From the NCBI GenBank assembly GCA_902826775.1, contig CADEHE010000012.1, forward strand, positions 1 to 64,000: a DNA stretch of 64,000 nucleotides, in the 5' to 3' direction. The stretch is from an uncultured Pseudomonadota bacterium (GTDB taxonomy: Bacteria > Pseudomonadota > Gammaproteobacteria > Burkholderiales > JALYOK01). The notes beneath the pieces are model-generated. The model was not told the DNA's origin. It worked only from the letters and a program-made list of their open reading frames with translations, and did no database searches. Position 1 is the stretch's first letter. Each line of letters begins with the position of its first letter. Below are positions 28,901 to 37,111 of this stretch, piece after piece. The translations under genes were made by a program, and so were the position numbers.

Positions 28901-30625
28901 TACAATTTGGATCAGCAGCTGCAACGCGAGTCCCGCCCCGATGGAAAAACGATAGACGTCGGCTATGATGCCACGGGGCGAGTGCACCAGGTCACGATGC
29001 CTCATGGCGTGCAAAGTTTTGGCTATCAACCAAATACGGGTCAACTAACTAGGATAGTCGCGCCCGGCGGTGTAACGAATACCCAAGCATATGATGGCCC
29101 GCTACTGAAGGAGTTTTCTTGGAGCGGGACGATCACAGGGCGGGTCGCCCGGCAGCACGACAATAGCTTCAGTTTAGTCGCGGATACGGTGAACGGTGCC
29201 AACACCGTCAATTTCACGTATGACAACGATGGCCTATTGAAACAAGCGGGCGCATGGACGATCAACCGCGACCCAATCACGGGTTTGGTGAAGAACACGT
29301 CCATCGGAGTTGTGGGCGAGGAACGGGTATACGATAAGTTCGCGGAGTTGGTTAAACACACTACGAAGGCAGGCACCAGGGTGGTGCACGACGTTGTGTA
29401 TGAAAGAGACAAACTGGGTCGTGTCGTAACAAAAACTGAGATCGTCCAAGGCGTCGCTAGTCTGTTCAAGTACGGATACGACCTCGCTGGCCGGCTCACG
29501 ACAGTGCAGAAGAACGGCACGATCGTTGAGTCCTACACATACGACAGTAACGGCAATCGGCTTACAGCTCCAGGTGTCAACAATGCGTCTTACGATTCGC
29601 AGGATCGACTGCTGACCTATGGCGCAGCAACATACACCTATACTGCCAATGGAGAACTGAAAACCAAAACGACTGGAGGGCAAACTACGACTTATGACTA
29701 CGATGTGTTAGGAAATCTGAGAACCGTCGTACTGCCGGATGGGAAGAAGATTGAGTACATCATCGATGGGCAGCAACGACGGATTGGGAAAAAAGTTAGT
29801 GGGTTGCTGATGCAGCGCTTTCTTTTCGACGGACGGCTTAGGATAGTCGCCGAACTTAGTAGTGCAGGTTCAATTGTTTCTCAATACGTGTACGGAAAGA
29901 GCCTGAACGTGCCAGAGTACATGCTTAAAGGCGGACGCGTTTACCGTATTGTTACCGATCAAATAGGTAGCCCTCGCTTCATCATCGATGACGCGAGTGG
30001 CGCAGTCGTGCAACAGATTGAATACGATACATGGGGTAACGTGTTGAGCGACAGCAACGCAGGTTTCCAGCCCTTTGGCTTCTCGGGCGGGTTATATGAC
30101 TTGCATACAAAACTGACTCGCTTCGGGGCTAGAGACTACGATTCGCAAACAGGTCGTTGGGTAACGAGGGATCCAATTGGTTTCGCCAGTCAGAGCTCGA
30201 ACCTATTTGGCTATGTTGGCAATGATCCTATCAATCGTCTTGATCCATACGGGACGGCGGATTGGACTCCAAGTCCTTGGACTTCAATTACTGGTGCTGC
30301 GGCTGCTCTAGCGGCGGCCGGTCGGGTAGTGGAAGTTGGCGGTATATTATTAGCACTCGGAAGAGTTCCATTGAGTTTGGTACCATCCGCGGCCCCGGCC
30401 GCCGCGGGTACTTTAGCATCGGCAGGCACAGTAGGTCTGGCGGGGGGAGGTGTGGTCGGCTCGTTTTTGGCCGGCTATGGAGCGGGTCGTGTAATAGATT
30501 GGGGGATTACGTCGATATTTGGGAAGACTCCTGGGGACGCTGCCTATGATCTGCTCCATCCTGAAGATAAACAACCCGCTCTCGACCCTCTTGAAAATCG
30601 GAATCCAAATGATCCATGTCCCTAG
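22907..30625 (+). CDS. giant secreted teneurin-like YD-repeat (Rhs) protein with PKD, cadherin-like and NHL domains
   Basis: The ATG is preceded by GAGG, and a signal peptide (WALTIALICLGVLPALT) follows. The product is 2,572 residues. In order it shows an N-terminal beta domain, several PKD/Ig-like domains (near 145, 239, 336 and 527; for example PIANAGPDLTG), a cadherin-like domain (SLPTANDDVVSVSKN, near 430), a carboxypeptidase-regulatory-like domain (near 663), an NHL-type propeller (about 1205-1565; repeats such as LALGSDGSIYFAYRAG), the YD shell (about 1580-2400) and the Rhs core ending in DPYG. The NHL propeller placed directly before a YD shell is the teneurin-like layout. The final 123 residues are unique: a hydrophobic Ala/Gly-rich stretch with possible membrane helices, ending NPNDPCP. 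The tip function is not recognised. Confidence 0.9.
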   Translation: MSFLESLGRKPLRWALTIALICLGVLPALTQEATDLDSKVRINFSGFVLNRTTGTFDTRATLTNVSPDTLQSPIALIVTSISSSAVTLANAIGTTAQSKPYVTAPLPAGGLTPGASVSDIVLKFKNTTPTVAFTFSASVSGVLAPIANAGPDLTGQVGKTITLDGSASRDPQGRLLTYSWRIFSAPAGSKAILIRPTTPNPSITPDLAGTYQFELRVSNGSLTSVPDSIILTATISNVPPIAHAGNDLNGLVGTVINLDGAASSDPDGVALLPLWSFVVVPADSTLLDAAIVGRTTLRASFTPDKPGKYTLRLRVSDGALTSEDTVEVNVTTPNVPPNANAGVDVLVNLGATVTLNGSDSADPDNGPLPLTYRWSFAAKPPSSTLTDASILNATTPRPSFTPDKAGSYQTKLTVTDGEALREDNVTVAVNSLPTANDDVVSVSKNAALDIDVLANDADADGDPLKVNAVTTPANGTAVVNSNGTVKYTSRTNFIGTDTFSYTVGDGRGGSTSAKVSITVTDNGANAAPSVRVTADSPIIQGERSILRGSARDDGLPNPPGKLTTLWSKVSGPGTVTFASASSPVTSAAFSAAGTYILRLTASDGALTAQTDATVAVTVPFAPPIPPGAVADLSASTKFLYTGTNALQKGVAQNAIETLRAAVLRGRVLTRSGTPLSGVKVSVLGHPEWGQTTTRSDGYFDMAVNGGGLLTITYEKAGYYKVQRQADVYVRDYTVFDDIVMVAPDPTVSVVDLDQPGMQVARASVISDKDGSRQLTLLFPSDVTAQVVMPDGSRRPISKMSVRATEFTAGTTGPQAMPATLPPESAYTYAFVATADEALAAGAKDVVFSRPVPAYLDNFINTPVGVPVPYGIYNADKGAWEADRSGVVLKILSNSGGIVTLDSDGDNVADNAVAYGVSEEERRQLAALYSVGKTVWRVLLPHFDSPGDFNHGGGWAEPDDAEDPKQPHGRKDPREDDTDCRTGSIIECHNQVLREGVGIAGTDFSLHYTSARARGRADEYRLLIPLSGQRVPRSLRSIQLEVHVAGTVFKRKFTPAPNQTYEFVWDGRDVYGRTVEGEQPALVRIGYDYQAVFRAVGAFRSNRTVSGRGALPVGWRPVARIPVATLWQTYRAQIGAFTARGVGLGEWTLTEHHAYDPVGKVIYYGSGERRSAASQSFDIVEHVAGSPIRRDDGSAIPPFLPRPDADGVPSDSITLGIPSGLALGSDGSIYFAYRAGNGPFIRRIRPDGVVQRIAGDAAANSTCRSGGFCGDGGLASLAGFVDPIVTDVGLDGSVYVVERGRRTVRKLTPDGRIVTVAGRYQNCVASGALPCSSGDDGLATAADLNAPQDAKLAPDGTLFISLASAIRKVDPSGVISYVAGARPSSSSLRVGADGEEPTDIIMRPSRIALGPDGSIYYFDGQTLRQRIRRITPDGLVRSITGARIEPIPGYAGDDGPADVAQISQVTGLAVAKDGTVYFSQAGAGTSGEPAIRVVRPDGIVVSVTSALQLPRTPVDSTAGRATGSGGPAGNALAFPGYLALNQSGVLYFINDLNRGAPALIRRIRPALPGFNPGDLNIASEDGSELYVFEGGTGRHLKTLNALTGTLRYQFAYDAAKRLASVTDAFGNTTTVQRDSAGNPVAIVGPFSHRTTLSLDTNGLLSGVTNPAGETVKVSHSIDGLLQSKTDAKGQTHRYAFDTLGRLIRDENPAGGVKTLSRIDTPTGRTITLTTALNRTTTYQVERLPGNAKRLTTIAPSGERTDRVFAKDGSITVSHADGTLDVYTQSGDPRWGIQAPVYSVTRRLPSGLTFVSNAVRNIEHIDKSDQFSIKTLTNVATINGRAWKTTYEGQTKTLTLQSPEGRQQFATLDAQQRIVSGEKKGLDPTTYEYDARGRLQKISQGAAPNTRVVTFTYGTDGLLASIEDPLNQITRFGYDVAGRPTSQTRPDGKVVLLGYDSNSNVSAVTPPGKPVHRFDFNPTDLTSRYLPPALGSLPVATDYSYNLDQQLQRESRPDGKTIDVGYDATGRVHQVTMPHGVQSFGYQPNTGQLTRIVAPGGVTNTQAYDGPLLKEFSWSGTITGRVARQHDNSFSLVADTVNGANTVNFTYDNDGLLKQAGAWTINRDPITGLVKNTSIGVVGEERVYDKFAELVKHTTKAGTRVVHDVVYERDKLGRVVTKTEIVQGVASLFKYGYDLAGRLTTVQKNGTIVESYTYDSNGNRLTAPGVNNASYDSQDRLLTYGAATYTYTANGELKTKTTGGQTTTYDYDVLGNLRTVVLPDGKKIEYIIDGQQRRIGKKVSGLLMQRFLFDGRLRIVAELSSAGSIVSQYVYGKSLNVPEYMLKGGRVYRIVTDQIGSPRFIIDDASGAVVQQIEYDTWGNVLSDSNAGFQPFGFSGGLYDLHTKLTRFGARDYDSQTGRWVTRDPIGFASQSSNLFGYVGNDPINRLDPYGTADWTPSPWTSITGAAAALAAAGRVVEVGGILLALGRVPLSLVPSAAPAAAGTLASAGTVGLAGGGVVGSFLAGYGAGRVIDWGITSIFGKTPGDAAYDLLHPEDKQPALDPLENRNPNDPCP

Positions 30626-30990
30626 AATGGCTATGGGTACCCATTGCGATGCATGGCGTCGAGCTCGGACACAGCCATTAGTGCTACGCCGCCGACACAG
30701 CTTGCCCCCCACGTGATGCACTGAGGCAGACGATTCGATAGGTCCGTTACCGGCGATCGAATTTCGAGCAAGACACCGCGCTAAGCGCTATTCGATCGTG
30801 GGCAAGGCGTACGATATGCCGTCTCGTGTGTGTGAAATGGTGTACGGGGCCGCGCGAGTGCCGCTCTCTGTTAAATATCCTGCGACATCCTCAATCGTCC
30901 TAGAGCAAGTATTGAGAGATGTAGGCCAATCATACTTATCAGGGCTATGATCGAAAAAGACGATAAATCAAAGTCTTAGAAATGCTGGAA
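30626..30990. other. intergenic region, possible island end
   Basis: No gene is supported after the second giant YD protein, and no immunity-like small gene can be seen. The tRNA-Lys fragment lies at its right end. Confidence 0.4.
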
Positions 30991-30993
30991 GTA

Positions 30994-31041
30994 GGACTTT
31001 TAATCCGTTGGTCGGGAGTTCGAGCCTCCCTCGACCTACCA
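30994..31041 (+). other. 3' fragment of tRNA-Lys(TTT), candidate attachment site
   Basis: The sequence reads the 3' part of an anticodon stem-loop (GGACTTTTAATCC, loop CTTTTAA with anticodon TTT), a variable loop, a perfect T arm (GGGAG TTCGAGC CTCCC), a 3' acceptor strand (TCGACCT) and an encoded ACCA end at 31041. The 5' acceptor strand and D arm are absent; upstream sequence shows no D-loop pattern. Elements that integrate at tRNA 3' ends leave exactly such a fragment at their distal end. The element would then lie to the left, with the intact tRNA-Lys beyond the window. No integrase is visible, so a decayed tRNA is also possible. Confidence 0.65.
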
Positions 31042-31134
31042 TTAGCACTTTTCACGACGGTACTTACTCCTCGCGGGGAATACGGAATCGCACAAGCTGC
31101 GGATGAGCGCTAGGGTGTTGCAATTCCCAGTTTG

Positions 31135-32574
31135 TTACTCTTCCTCGATTGCTCGCGAGTCGCGCCGCCTTGCCAGCCGCTTGTTCAGTGCCTGCCGCGA
31201 AATGCCGAGCAGGCTGGCGGCCACACCTTGATTGCTATCGGCCCGGCGCAGCGCCTCCTCGATGAGAGCTTGCTCAGCTTGATCCAAAGTTGGAAGCTGT
31301 TGCGGAAAGCAAGCGGTGATCGTCGCGGGTGCCGCGTCAGGCGTCGCGGAATCTTCGAACTCACTGTCTCCGGAGATCATGCTCCTGAAACTTTGCAGCG
31401 ACAATGTGCCGCCTTCGTGACGCGCGATAGCGTCGAACACCATACCTTCGAGCTCGCGCACATTGCCCGGAAACGCGTAGGTCTTGAGCAATTGATACAA
31501 GGCGACCGGTATCGGCGGGGCTGTCTTGTTTAGCGCCTGCGCGGCTTTATCGACGAAGTGGTTGACGATCAACGGCAAGTCTTCCAACCTCGCTCGCAGC
31601 GGGGGCAGTTGAAGGTGATGGGTGTGCAAGCGGTAGTACAAATCTCTGCGAAAAGTGCCAGCCGCTACGGCTTTGAGCACATCGCAGTTGGTCGCGACGA
31701 CGACACGCGCGCGGCTCTCGCGTGGGCGATCGGCACCCAGGGGGTAATAGGAACCATCCTGCAATAAACGCAATAGCTTCACTTGTGAGGCGGTGGCTAA
31801 GTCGCCGATCTCGTCCAGAAAAAGTGTTCCCTCTCCCGCGGAGTTGATCAAGCCTTCGCGCACGCGGTCGGCGCCGGTATAGGCGCCTTTGGCGTGGCCG
31901 AACAGCGTATCTGAGAACATCGTGTCGTCCAGCCCGGCGACATTGACCGAAACAAGTTCGCCCGCGCGACCCGAAAGGCGGTGCAGCGCGCGAGCGATAA
32001 GTTCTTTGCCCGTGCCGGTCTCGCCGGTGATCAGCACCGGTTGCGGAGATGGTCCAATTGCTTCTAGGTAGCGGAAGATGGCTTGCATGGCCTTACTCTG
32101 GGTGACGATCTCGGCAAATGCTTCCGGGTGCCGCAGCGTATCGGCGAGAAAGCGCTCCTTGAGCGAGAGCAACTCCGCGCGCAAAGCGCGAATCTCCATG
32201 GCGCGCTTGACCGAGGAAACCAAGCGATTCTTCTCGACCGGCTTCACCAGATAGTCGATGGCGCCCGCTTGCATGCATTGCACCGCGGTATCGAGATCGT
32301 TCGTTGCCGTCATCAGAATTATGGGCAAGTCGGGGTACGTCGTGGCGACTTGCTCCAGCAGCGCTTGGCCCGAGATGTGCGGCATGGAAAGGTCCAGCAC
32401 CAATACGCCGATCGGCTCTCGCGCGAGCAGCGGCATCACCTGCCGGCTGTCCTCCAGTGTCTGCACCGCGGTTATGCCAGAGGAGCGCAGCACCACGCTC
32501 GCGCTGTGCAGCAACTGTGCTTCGTCGTCCACCAACAGCACCGGTAGGTTAGCTGTGCTCGGTGCGCCTGTCAT
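31135..32574 (-). CDS. NtrC-family sigma-54-dependent response regulator
   Basis: The 479-residue product has a receiver domain (acidic pair DD at 16-17, phospho-acceptor Asp61, Lys111), an AAA+ ATPase with Walker A GETGTGKE (184-191), the sigma-54 contact loop GAYTGA (230-235, the usual GAFTGA with Tyr for Phe), Walker B LFLDE (251-255) and arginine-rich sensor II, then a Fis-type helix-turn-helix (LIEEALRRADSNQGVAASLL). All residues needed to activate sigma-54 RNA polymerase are in place. Its ATG overlaps the kinase stop by 4 bp, making a cognate pair. The many sigma-54 promoters in 38-54 kb, each with an upstream box, are its likely targets. Confidence 0.93.
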   Translation of the reverse strand: MTGAPSTANLPVLLVDDEAQLLHSASVVLRSSGITAVQTLEDSRQVMPLLAREPIGVLVLDLSMPHISGQALLEQVATTYPDLPIILMTATNDLDTAVQCMQAGAIDYLVKPVEKNRLVSSVKRAMEIRALRAELLSLKERFLADTLRHPEAFAEIVTQSKAMQAIFRYLEAIGPSPQPVLITGETGTGKELIARALHRLSGRAGELVSVNVAGLDDTMFSDTLFGHAKGAYTGADRVREGLINSAGEGTLFLDEIGDLATASQVKLLRLLQDGSYYPLGADRPRESRARVVVATNCDVLKAVAAGTFRRDLYYRLHTHHLQLPPLRARLEDLPLIVNHFVDKAAQALNKTAPPIPVALYQLLKTYAFPGNVRELEGMVFDAIARHEGGTLSLQSFRSMISGDSEFEDSATPDAAPATITACFPQQLPTLDQAEQALIEEALRRADSNQGVAASLLGISRQALNKRLARRRDSRAIEEE

Positions 32575-34685
32575 TGCGTATGCGTTAAATCCAAAGAGTC
32601 TGCAAGAGAGGATGGCGCCGCGACCTGTTGTTCGGTGCAGGCGAACGCCACCCGCACTTGCGTGCCTTGGCCGAGATGCGAGGTGAAATCAATCCGTGCG
32701 TTATGTGCGCGCACTAAGGAGGAGGTGATCGCCAGCCCCAAACCGGTTCCACCGCTTGCCTGCTTGGTGGTAAAGAACGGATCGCACAGGCGCGCCAGGT
32801 GTTCCTGCGCGATGCCGATCCCCTCATCGCGCACTTGCAGCACCGCGCAGTGCTGCTTGGCGTCGAAGTAAGTCGAAACCGTCACCGCTTTGCATTTGTC
32901 GGGCAGCGCTTCCAGTGCGTTGACGATTAGATTCACGGCGATCTGCTCCACCTGCTGCGCATCGCCGCACAGGGGCGGCACATCCTCACCGAGCGCTACG
33001 CGGAAGCTATCGGTACGCTGCTTGATGAGATGCGTGAGCAAGCGCACCGCACGTTGAACGCTCTGATTCAGTTGTAGCTGCGCGTGCCCCGCTTGGCGCG
33101 GCCGCGCGAAGTCTTTGAGATCGTTGATGATCCGCTCGATGCGCAGCGCGCCGTCGTGCACATCGTGGATTAGCGTGGGCATGCTAGCGCGCATTTCGGT
33201 ATACGGCAGTCCGCCCAAGGTGAACTCGCCGTTGCGCTCGCGATACTGATCCAGAACGCCGCGCGCGTCTTCCCAGGCTTCGGCCAATACGCGCGCGTTC
33301 AGCAAGATGAGCTGATTGGGGTTGTTGATTTCGTGCGCCACGCCGGACACCAGCGTGCCGAGCGCCGTCATCTTGTTGGCTTGGATGAGTTGCAACTCTT
33401 GCTCGCGTGCGGTTTGCTCCAGGCGCTTGCGCTGCGTGATGTCGCGCATGATCGCGGTGACATGGCGCTCGCCGCCGACCGACCAGGAGGACAGCGACAC
33501 GTCCAGAGGAAACTCGCTGCCGCCCCTGCGGGCGCCGGTAAACTCCAGCGCATCCCGAGGCATCGCGGCGCGACCCGCGCTTGCCCAGGCGCTGAAGGCG
33601 CGCTGATGGGCGGCATGATGGCGCGGCGGCAGCAGCCGCGTAAACGGCGTGCCGAGAATCTCGTGCGCTTGGTAGCCGAAAATGGCACTTGCCCCGGCAT
33701 TCCACGAGACGAGATTGCCGCCGCTATCGGCGCTGATGATCGCTTCTTTGGCCGAGTCGGCGATCGCGCGCAGACGCTCTTCGCTTGCGCGCAGCGCCGC
33801 TTCTGCTTGCTGCCGCTCGTGCATCTCGCGGTTGAGTTCGGCATTCGATTTACTCAACTGCAAAGCCGTGGCGCGCAAGCGCAAGAACTGATAGAGCAGA
33901 TAGCCGAGCAGCGCGACCGCCACCGAGTACAGCAACAAGCGGAAGCGCTGCGCGCGCGCTTCCACTCGCGCCGCGTACTGCCAGACGCCGTCCTGTAGTG
34001 CGCGCACTTGTGTCGGTGTCGGCGCGCCGTGGATGTGGCGCAGCAGCGCATCGACTCGCGGCAGGATGTCGACCACGAAGCGCCCGTGCGTCACCAGCAG
34101 CTGAAACTCTGTATCGTTAGAGGTGGCGCGCGCCAAGCGGTCGAGCACGGTGTGAATTTCGCTCCCGATGCTGGTTTCCGGTGTTTGCATAAAGCTCAGC
34201 ATCGAGTGCGAGAGGTGTCCGAGCTGCTGCGCCACGCCAGGGTCTTGGTCCAGCTTCGCGCGCAGCACCGCTTGAGCGTAGGTCAAATACATGAGCGAAT
34301 TGCGCAGCAGCGCATTGTCGGACTTGAAGTGCTCGATGATTTCCAGCCTGCGCAGCGTCACGGCCGCAAGCGTTCGCACATGCTGGCCAAGCAGCTTGCG
34401 TGCGGCGACATCCGATGCGCTCTGGCTTTGGCTTTGCAGCGCGCCTAGATCGAGTTTCAAGTTCTCGCCCGCTTGTGCGAGTGAATCATAGTTGGGTAGC
34501 AGGCCCGCGCGCGCCAGCAGCACGTCGCGCGTCAACTGCGCGTCGTGCAACTCGAAAGTGCGCAGCGCCTCGAGCAGGCGCGCCGGCAGTGCGAGATCCG
34601 GGCTGCGGCTTTCGCGCAAGGCGTAGGTCAGCAGCAGCAACAAGCCGGCCACGATGACTGCGGGCTTCCACACGCCGCGCTTCAC
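32571..34685 (-). CDS. membrane PAS sensor histidine kinase
   Basis: The 704-residue product has a membrane helix at about 8-23, a helical periplasmic region of about 220 residues, a second helix (about 250-268), a short coiled segment, a PAS domain (about 303-420, ending AIMRDITQRKRLEQ), the H box SGVAHEINNPNQ with phospho-acceptor His451, the N box (Asn589), G1 DEGIGI (620-625), F box PFFTTK and G2 GTGLGLA. The large helical extracytoplasmic domain resembles those newly recognised in sensor kinases and could bind a ligand or partner protein. It overlaps the upstream peroxidase gene by 4 bp and the response regulator by 4 bp. This suggests the periplasmic peroxidase may supply its signal. 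Confidence 0.92.
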   Translation of the reverse strand: MKRGVWKPAVIVAGLLLLLTYALRESRSPDLALPARLLEALRTFELHDAQLTRDVLLARAGLLPNYDSLAQAGENLKLDLGALQSQSQSASDVAARKLLGQHVRTLAAVTLRRLEIIEHFKSDNALLRNSLMYLTYAQAVLRAKLDQDPGVAQQLGHLSHSMLSFMQTPETSIGSEIHTVLDRLARATSNDTEFQLLVTHGRFVVDILPRVDALLRHIHGAPTPTQVRALQDGVWQYAARVEARAQRFRLLLYSVAVALLGYLLYQFLRLRATALQLSKSNAELNREMHERQQAEAALRASEERLRAIADSAKEAIISADSGGNLVSWNAGASAIFGYQAHEILGTPFTRLLPPRHHAAHQRAFSAWASAGRAAMPRDALEFTGARRGGSEFPLDVSLSSWSVGGERHVTAIMRDITQRKRLEQTAREQELQLIQANKMTALGTLVSGVAHEINNPNQLILLNARVLAEAWEDARGVLDQYRERNGEFTLGGLPYTEMRASMPTLIHDVHDGALRIERIINDLKDFARPRQAGHAQLQLNQSVQRAVRLLTHLIKQRTDSFRVALGEDVPPLCGDAQQVEQIAVNLIVNALEALPDKCKAVTVSTYFDAKQHCAVLQVRDEGIGIAQEHLARLCDPFFTTKQASGGTGLGLAITSSLVRAHNARIDFTSHLGQGTQVRVAFACTEQQVAAPSSLADSLDLTHTQ

Positions 34686-35728
34686 GGCGTCCCTGCGCTA
34701 ACGGCTTTGAAGGCCGGGCCGCGATACTGACCGGTCAAAGTTCGCAGAAAGCTCACGATCGCGTTGATATCCTCGTCGGCTAGCTCGCGTCCGAGCTGAA
34801 CGCGCGCCATCGTTTCCACCGCGAGCTCCAACGTCGGTGCCCGACCGTCGTGGAAGTAGGGCGCCGTCAGCGCCACGTTGCGCAAGCTCGGCACGCGAAA
34901 AACACCGCGGTCGCGCTCGACCGAAGTCACACGAAAGCGGCCTATGTCCGGAGCAGCACTTGCTGCTACGGATCCACCCGGCTCGCGAAACACTCCGAAC
35001 TTTTGGAACAAATTACCGCCGATGTTTCGGCCCTGATGGCAGGCGATGCAGCCGTAAGACTTGAACAGGCGGTAGCCGCGCAGCTCCTGCGCGTCGAGGG
35101 CGTTACGTTCGCCACGCAGATAGCGATCCAAGCGCGCGTTGGGCGTGTTGAGCGAGCGCTGGAAGGTGGCGAGCGCGTGCAGCACGTTGTTCTGCGTGAG
35201 GCCATCGGCGAAAGCCGCTTCGAATAGCGCCGGGTACTGCGCATCGGCGCGCAGCTTGGCGAGCAGATCCGGCCACTTCGAGTTCATCACCGATGGATTG
35301 GTCAGCAAACGCGCCGCGTGCTCTTCCAGCGTCGTCGTCGCACCGTCCCAATTGAACGCGAAGTTGTATCCGACGTTGTAGAGGGTGGGGACGTTGCGCA
35401 GGCGCGCTTCACCGCCGGTGGCGACGCCGCGCGGCTTGCCGTCCATGCCGCCTTCGTCGAGCGGATGACATTCGGCGCACGCGCGTTTGTTGTCGCCCGA
35501 CAGCCGGGCGTCGGCGAACAAACGCTTACCGAGTGCGACGCGTCGTGCGTCAAGCTCAATGGTCAACGGGATAGGTGTGATGGGCTCGGCTGCCCGCGCT
35601 GATGCCGGCAAATCCGTCGAGCGAGTGCCGATAGAGGCAGAGGTATCGCCCTGTAGCTCAGTACCAATGAGAGTAAACAGGTAGACCATACACCAGTACA
35701 AAGGATGCAGCAATTTACGCTGGCCCAT
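34682..35728 (-). CDS. di-haem cytochrome c peroxidase / MauG-like protein
   Basis: Two haem c attachment motifs are present, CAECH (84-88) and CIACH (227-231), in a 348-residue exported protein whose N-terminus has a hydrophobic stretch at about 10-22. Flanking signatures are typical of the family: LGKRLFADARLSGDN before the first haem, RNVPTLYNVGYN, and FRVPSLRNVALTAPYFHDGR near the C-terminus. The family reduces hydrogen peroxide in the periplasm or, as in MauG, oxidises proteins. It overlaps the sensor kinase by 4 bp. The transporter genes lie only 60 bp upstream, so it belongs to the secretion operon. A role in sensing peroxide or maturing secreted RTX proteins is inference. Confidence 0.9.
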   Translation of the reverse strand: MGQRKLLHPLYWCMVYLFTLIGTELQGDTSASIGTRSTDLPASARAAEPITPIPLTIELDARRVALGKRLFADARLSGDNKRACAECHPLDEGGMDGKPRGVATGGEARLRNVPTLYNVGYNFAFNWDGATTTLEEHAARLLTNPSVMNSKWPDLLAKLRADAQYPALFEAAFADGLTQNNVLHALATFQRSLNTPNARLDRYLRGERNALDAQELRGYRLFKSYGCIACHQGRNIGGNLFQKFGVFREPGGSVAASAAPDIGRFRVTSVERDRGVFRVPSLRNVALTAPYFHDGRAPTLELAVETMARVQLGRELADEDINAIVSFLRTLTGQYRGPAFKAVSAGTP

Positions 35729-35788
35729 CGCTGGCGATCCTTTTCTGCAATCGCGTTGCGGGCATCATCCGCGCAGCGCGCCGCCAGG

Positions 35789-37111
35789 TCAAGCCGGTTG
35801 TCGCAATGCACGGCGCATCGAATTGCGAATAGGATCGATCAGGTACTGCAGCGGCGTGCGCGCGTGCGCGAGGAGAAACACCTCCGCCGACATGCCGGGC
35901 CGCAGGTGCGCATCGTCGCCGAGCGCCTGCGGCGCAATCGCCACTTGCGCGAGATAGTACGGCCGCCCCGTGACGGTGTCGGTCAAACGATCGGCGGCGA
36001 GGTGGCGCAGCTCACCGCTCAAGAGTGGCATCGCCCGCGCCGGATAGGCGGGAAACCTCACTTCCGCCAGCATGCCCACACGCGCGTGCGACACATCGTC
36101 GACATTGAGCTTCGCCTCGATGATGAGCGGCGCCGCCTCGGGCACGATATCCATCAGCGCCGCACCCGCCGCGAGCACGCCGCCGACGGTGTGCACTTTC
36201 AAGTCCACGATCTTGCCCGCGATCGGTGCTACTACCTCCTGCCGGCGCGCTGCGTCGCGCGTAGACCTGAGCTGCTGCGCCAGCGTGGCGATGCGCGCTC
36301 GCGCGGCCGGCAACTCGTCTGCCGCACTCTGCTGGTACTGGCTGCGCAGGCTGTTTGTGCGCGAGCCGAGTTCGGCCAAGCGCTGCTTGGCACGCGCGAT
36401 GTTTGCTTGATACTCGTTATGCTGCGCTTCGTAGTCTTGCAAACCGCGCTCCTGACGCGAAACCTGCATCTTGGAGACGAAACCAACTTCGCGCAGCGAT
36501 TCGTAGGTGCGTACCTCCTCGCGCATCAGTGCGCTCGCCGCACGCTTGGCGGCGGCTTGGCGCTGCAGACCGTCGATCTCCTGCCTGATCTGCGCTGCCT
36601 GCTCATCGAGTAGCGTTAGCTGCTCATCGAGGGCGCCGCGCTTGGCGGCAAACGCCGCGCGCTCCGACTGCATTGCGCTTGCCGCGCTTCGCTGCGAACC
36701 GATGGCTGTGAGCGCCGCCGGAAAATCGATCTGTTGCGCGCCTACGCTTTCGGCCTCTAGGCGCGCTGCTTTCGCGGTTTCGGCATCAAGCTGCACCGCC
36801 GCCGACTCCGCTTGCGCCGCCACGCTCTCATCGCCCAGCAGCACCAGCGGGCTGCCCGCGGCCACGCGCTGCCCTTCCTTGACCAGGATGGCTTTGATGA
36901 TGCCGCCTTCGCGGTGCTGCACCGTCTTGCGGTTATCTTCCACCTTCACGTAGCCGGGCGCGATGATCGCCCCGGAGAGTTGGGCGAGACATAACCAAGC
37001 CCCCGCGCCGCCCACTGCAACCACCAACAGCAGCAAGCCAAGGCGGATAGTCTTGCTGGCATCCGCGGCGGGATGCAGCACAGCTTGAGAAACAATCGAA
37101 ATGTTGTTCAT
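35789..37111 (-). CDS. HlyD-family type I secretion membrane fusion protein
   Basis: The 440-residue protein has one N-terminal membrane helix (LGLLLLVVAVGGAGAWLCL), a lipoyl/barrel-sandwich half (GYVKVEDNRKTVQHREGGII, VKEGQRVAAGSPLVLL), a long coiled-coil hairpin (about 95-275, Ala- and Gln-rich), and the second half (RQEVVAPIAGKIVDLKVHTV) followed by the C-terminal beta domain. This is the PrtE/HlyD layout; the protein links the ABC exporter to an outer-membrane TolC-type channel. GGAGG precedes the ATG, which overlaps the ABC gene stop by 4 bp. No TolC homologue is encoded in the window, so the channel must be supplied from elsewhere. Confidence 0.93.
   Translation of the reverse strand: MNNISIVSQAVLHPAADASKTIRLGLLLLVVAVGGAGAWLCLAQLSGAIIAPGYVKVEDNRKTVQHREGGIIKAILVKEGQRVAAGSPLVLLGDESVAAQAESAAVQLDAETAKAARLEAESVGAQQIDFPAALTAIGSQRSAASAMQSERAAFAAKRGALDEQLTLLDEQAAQIRQEIDGLQRQAAAKRAASALMREEVRTYESLREVGFVSKMQVSRQERGLQDYEAQHNEYQANIARAKQRLAELGSRTNSLRSQYQQSAADELPAARARIATLAQQLRSTRDAARRQEVVAPIAGKIVDLKVHTVGGVLAAGAALMDIVPEAAPLIIEAKLNVDDVSHARVGMLAEVRFPAYPARAMPLLSGELRHLAADRLTDTVTGRPYYLAQVAIAPQALGDDAHLRPGMSAEVFLLAHARTPLQYLIDPIRNSMRRALRQPA

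Noticed and set aside
30626..30990. Immunity gene for the second giant YD protein
   Set aside because: No open frame with a ribosome site and plausible composition lies here.
30920..31041. A complete tRNA-Lys gene
   Set aside because: No D arm or 5' acceptor strand pairing with TCGACCT exists upstream, so only the 3' part is present.
31042..31134. Terminator after the response regulator
   Set aside because: No stem-loop with a T-run could be found on the minus strand.
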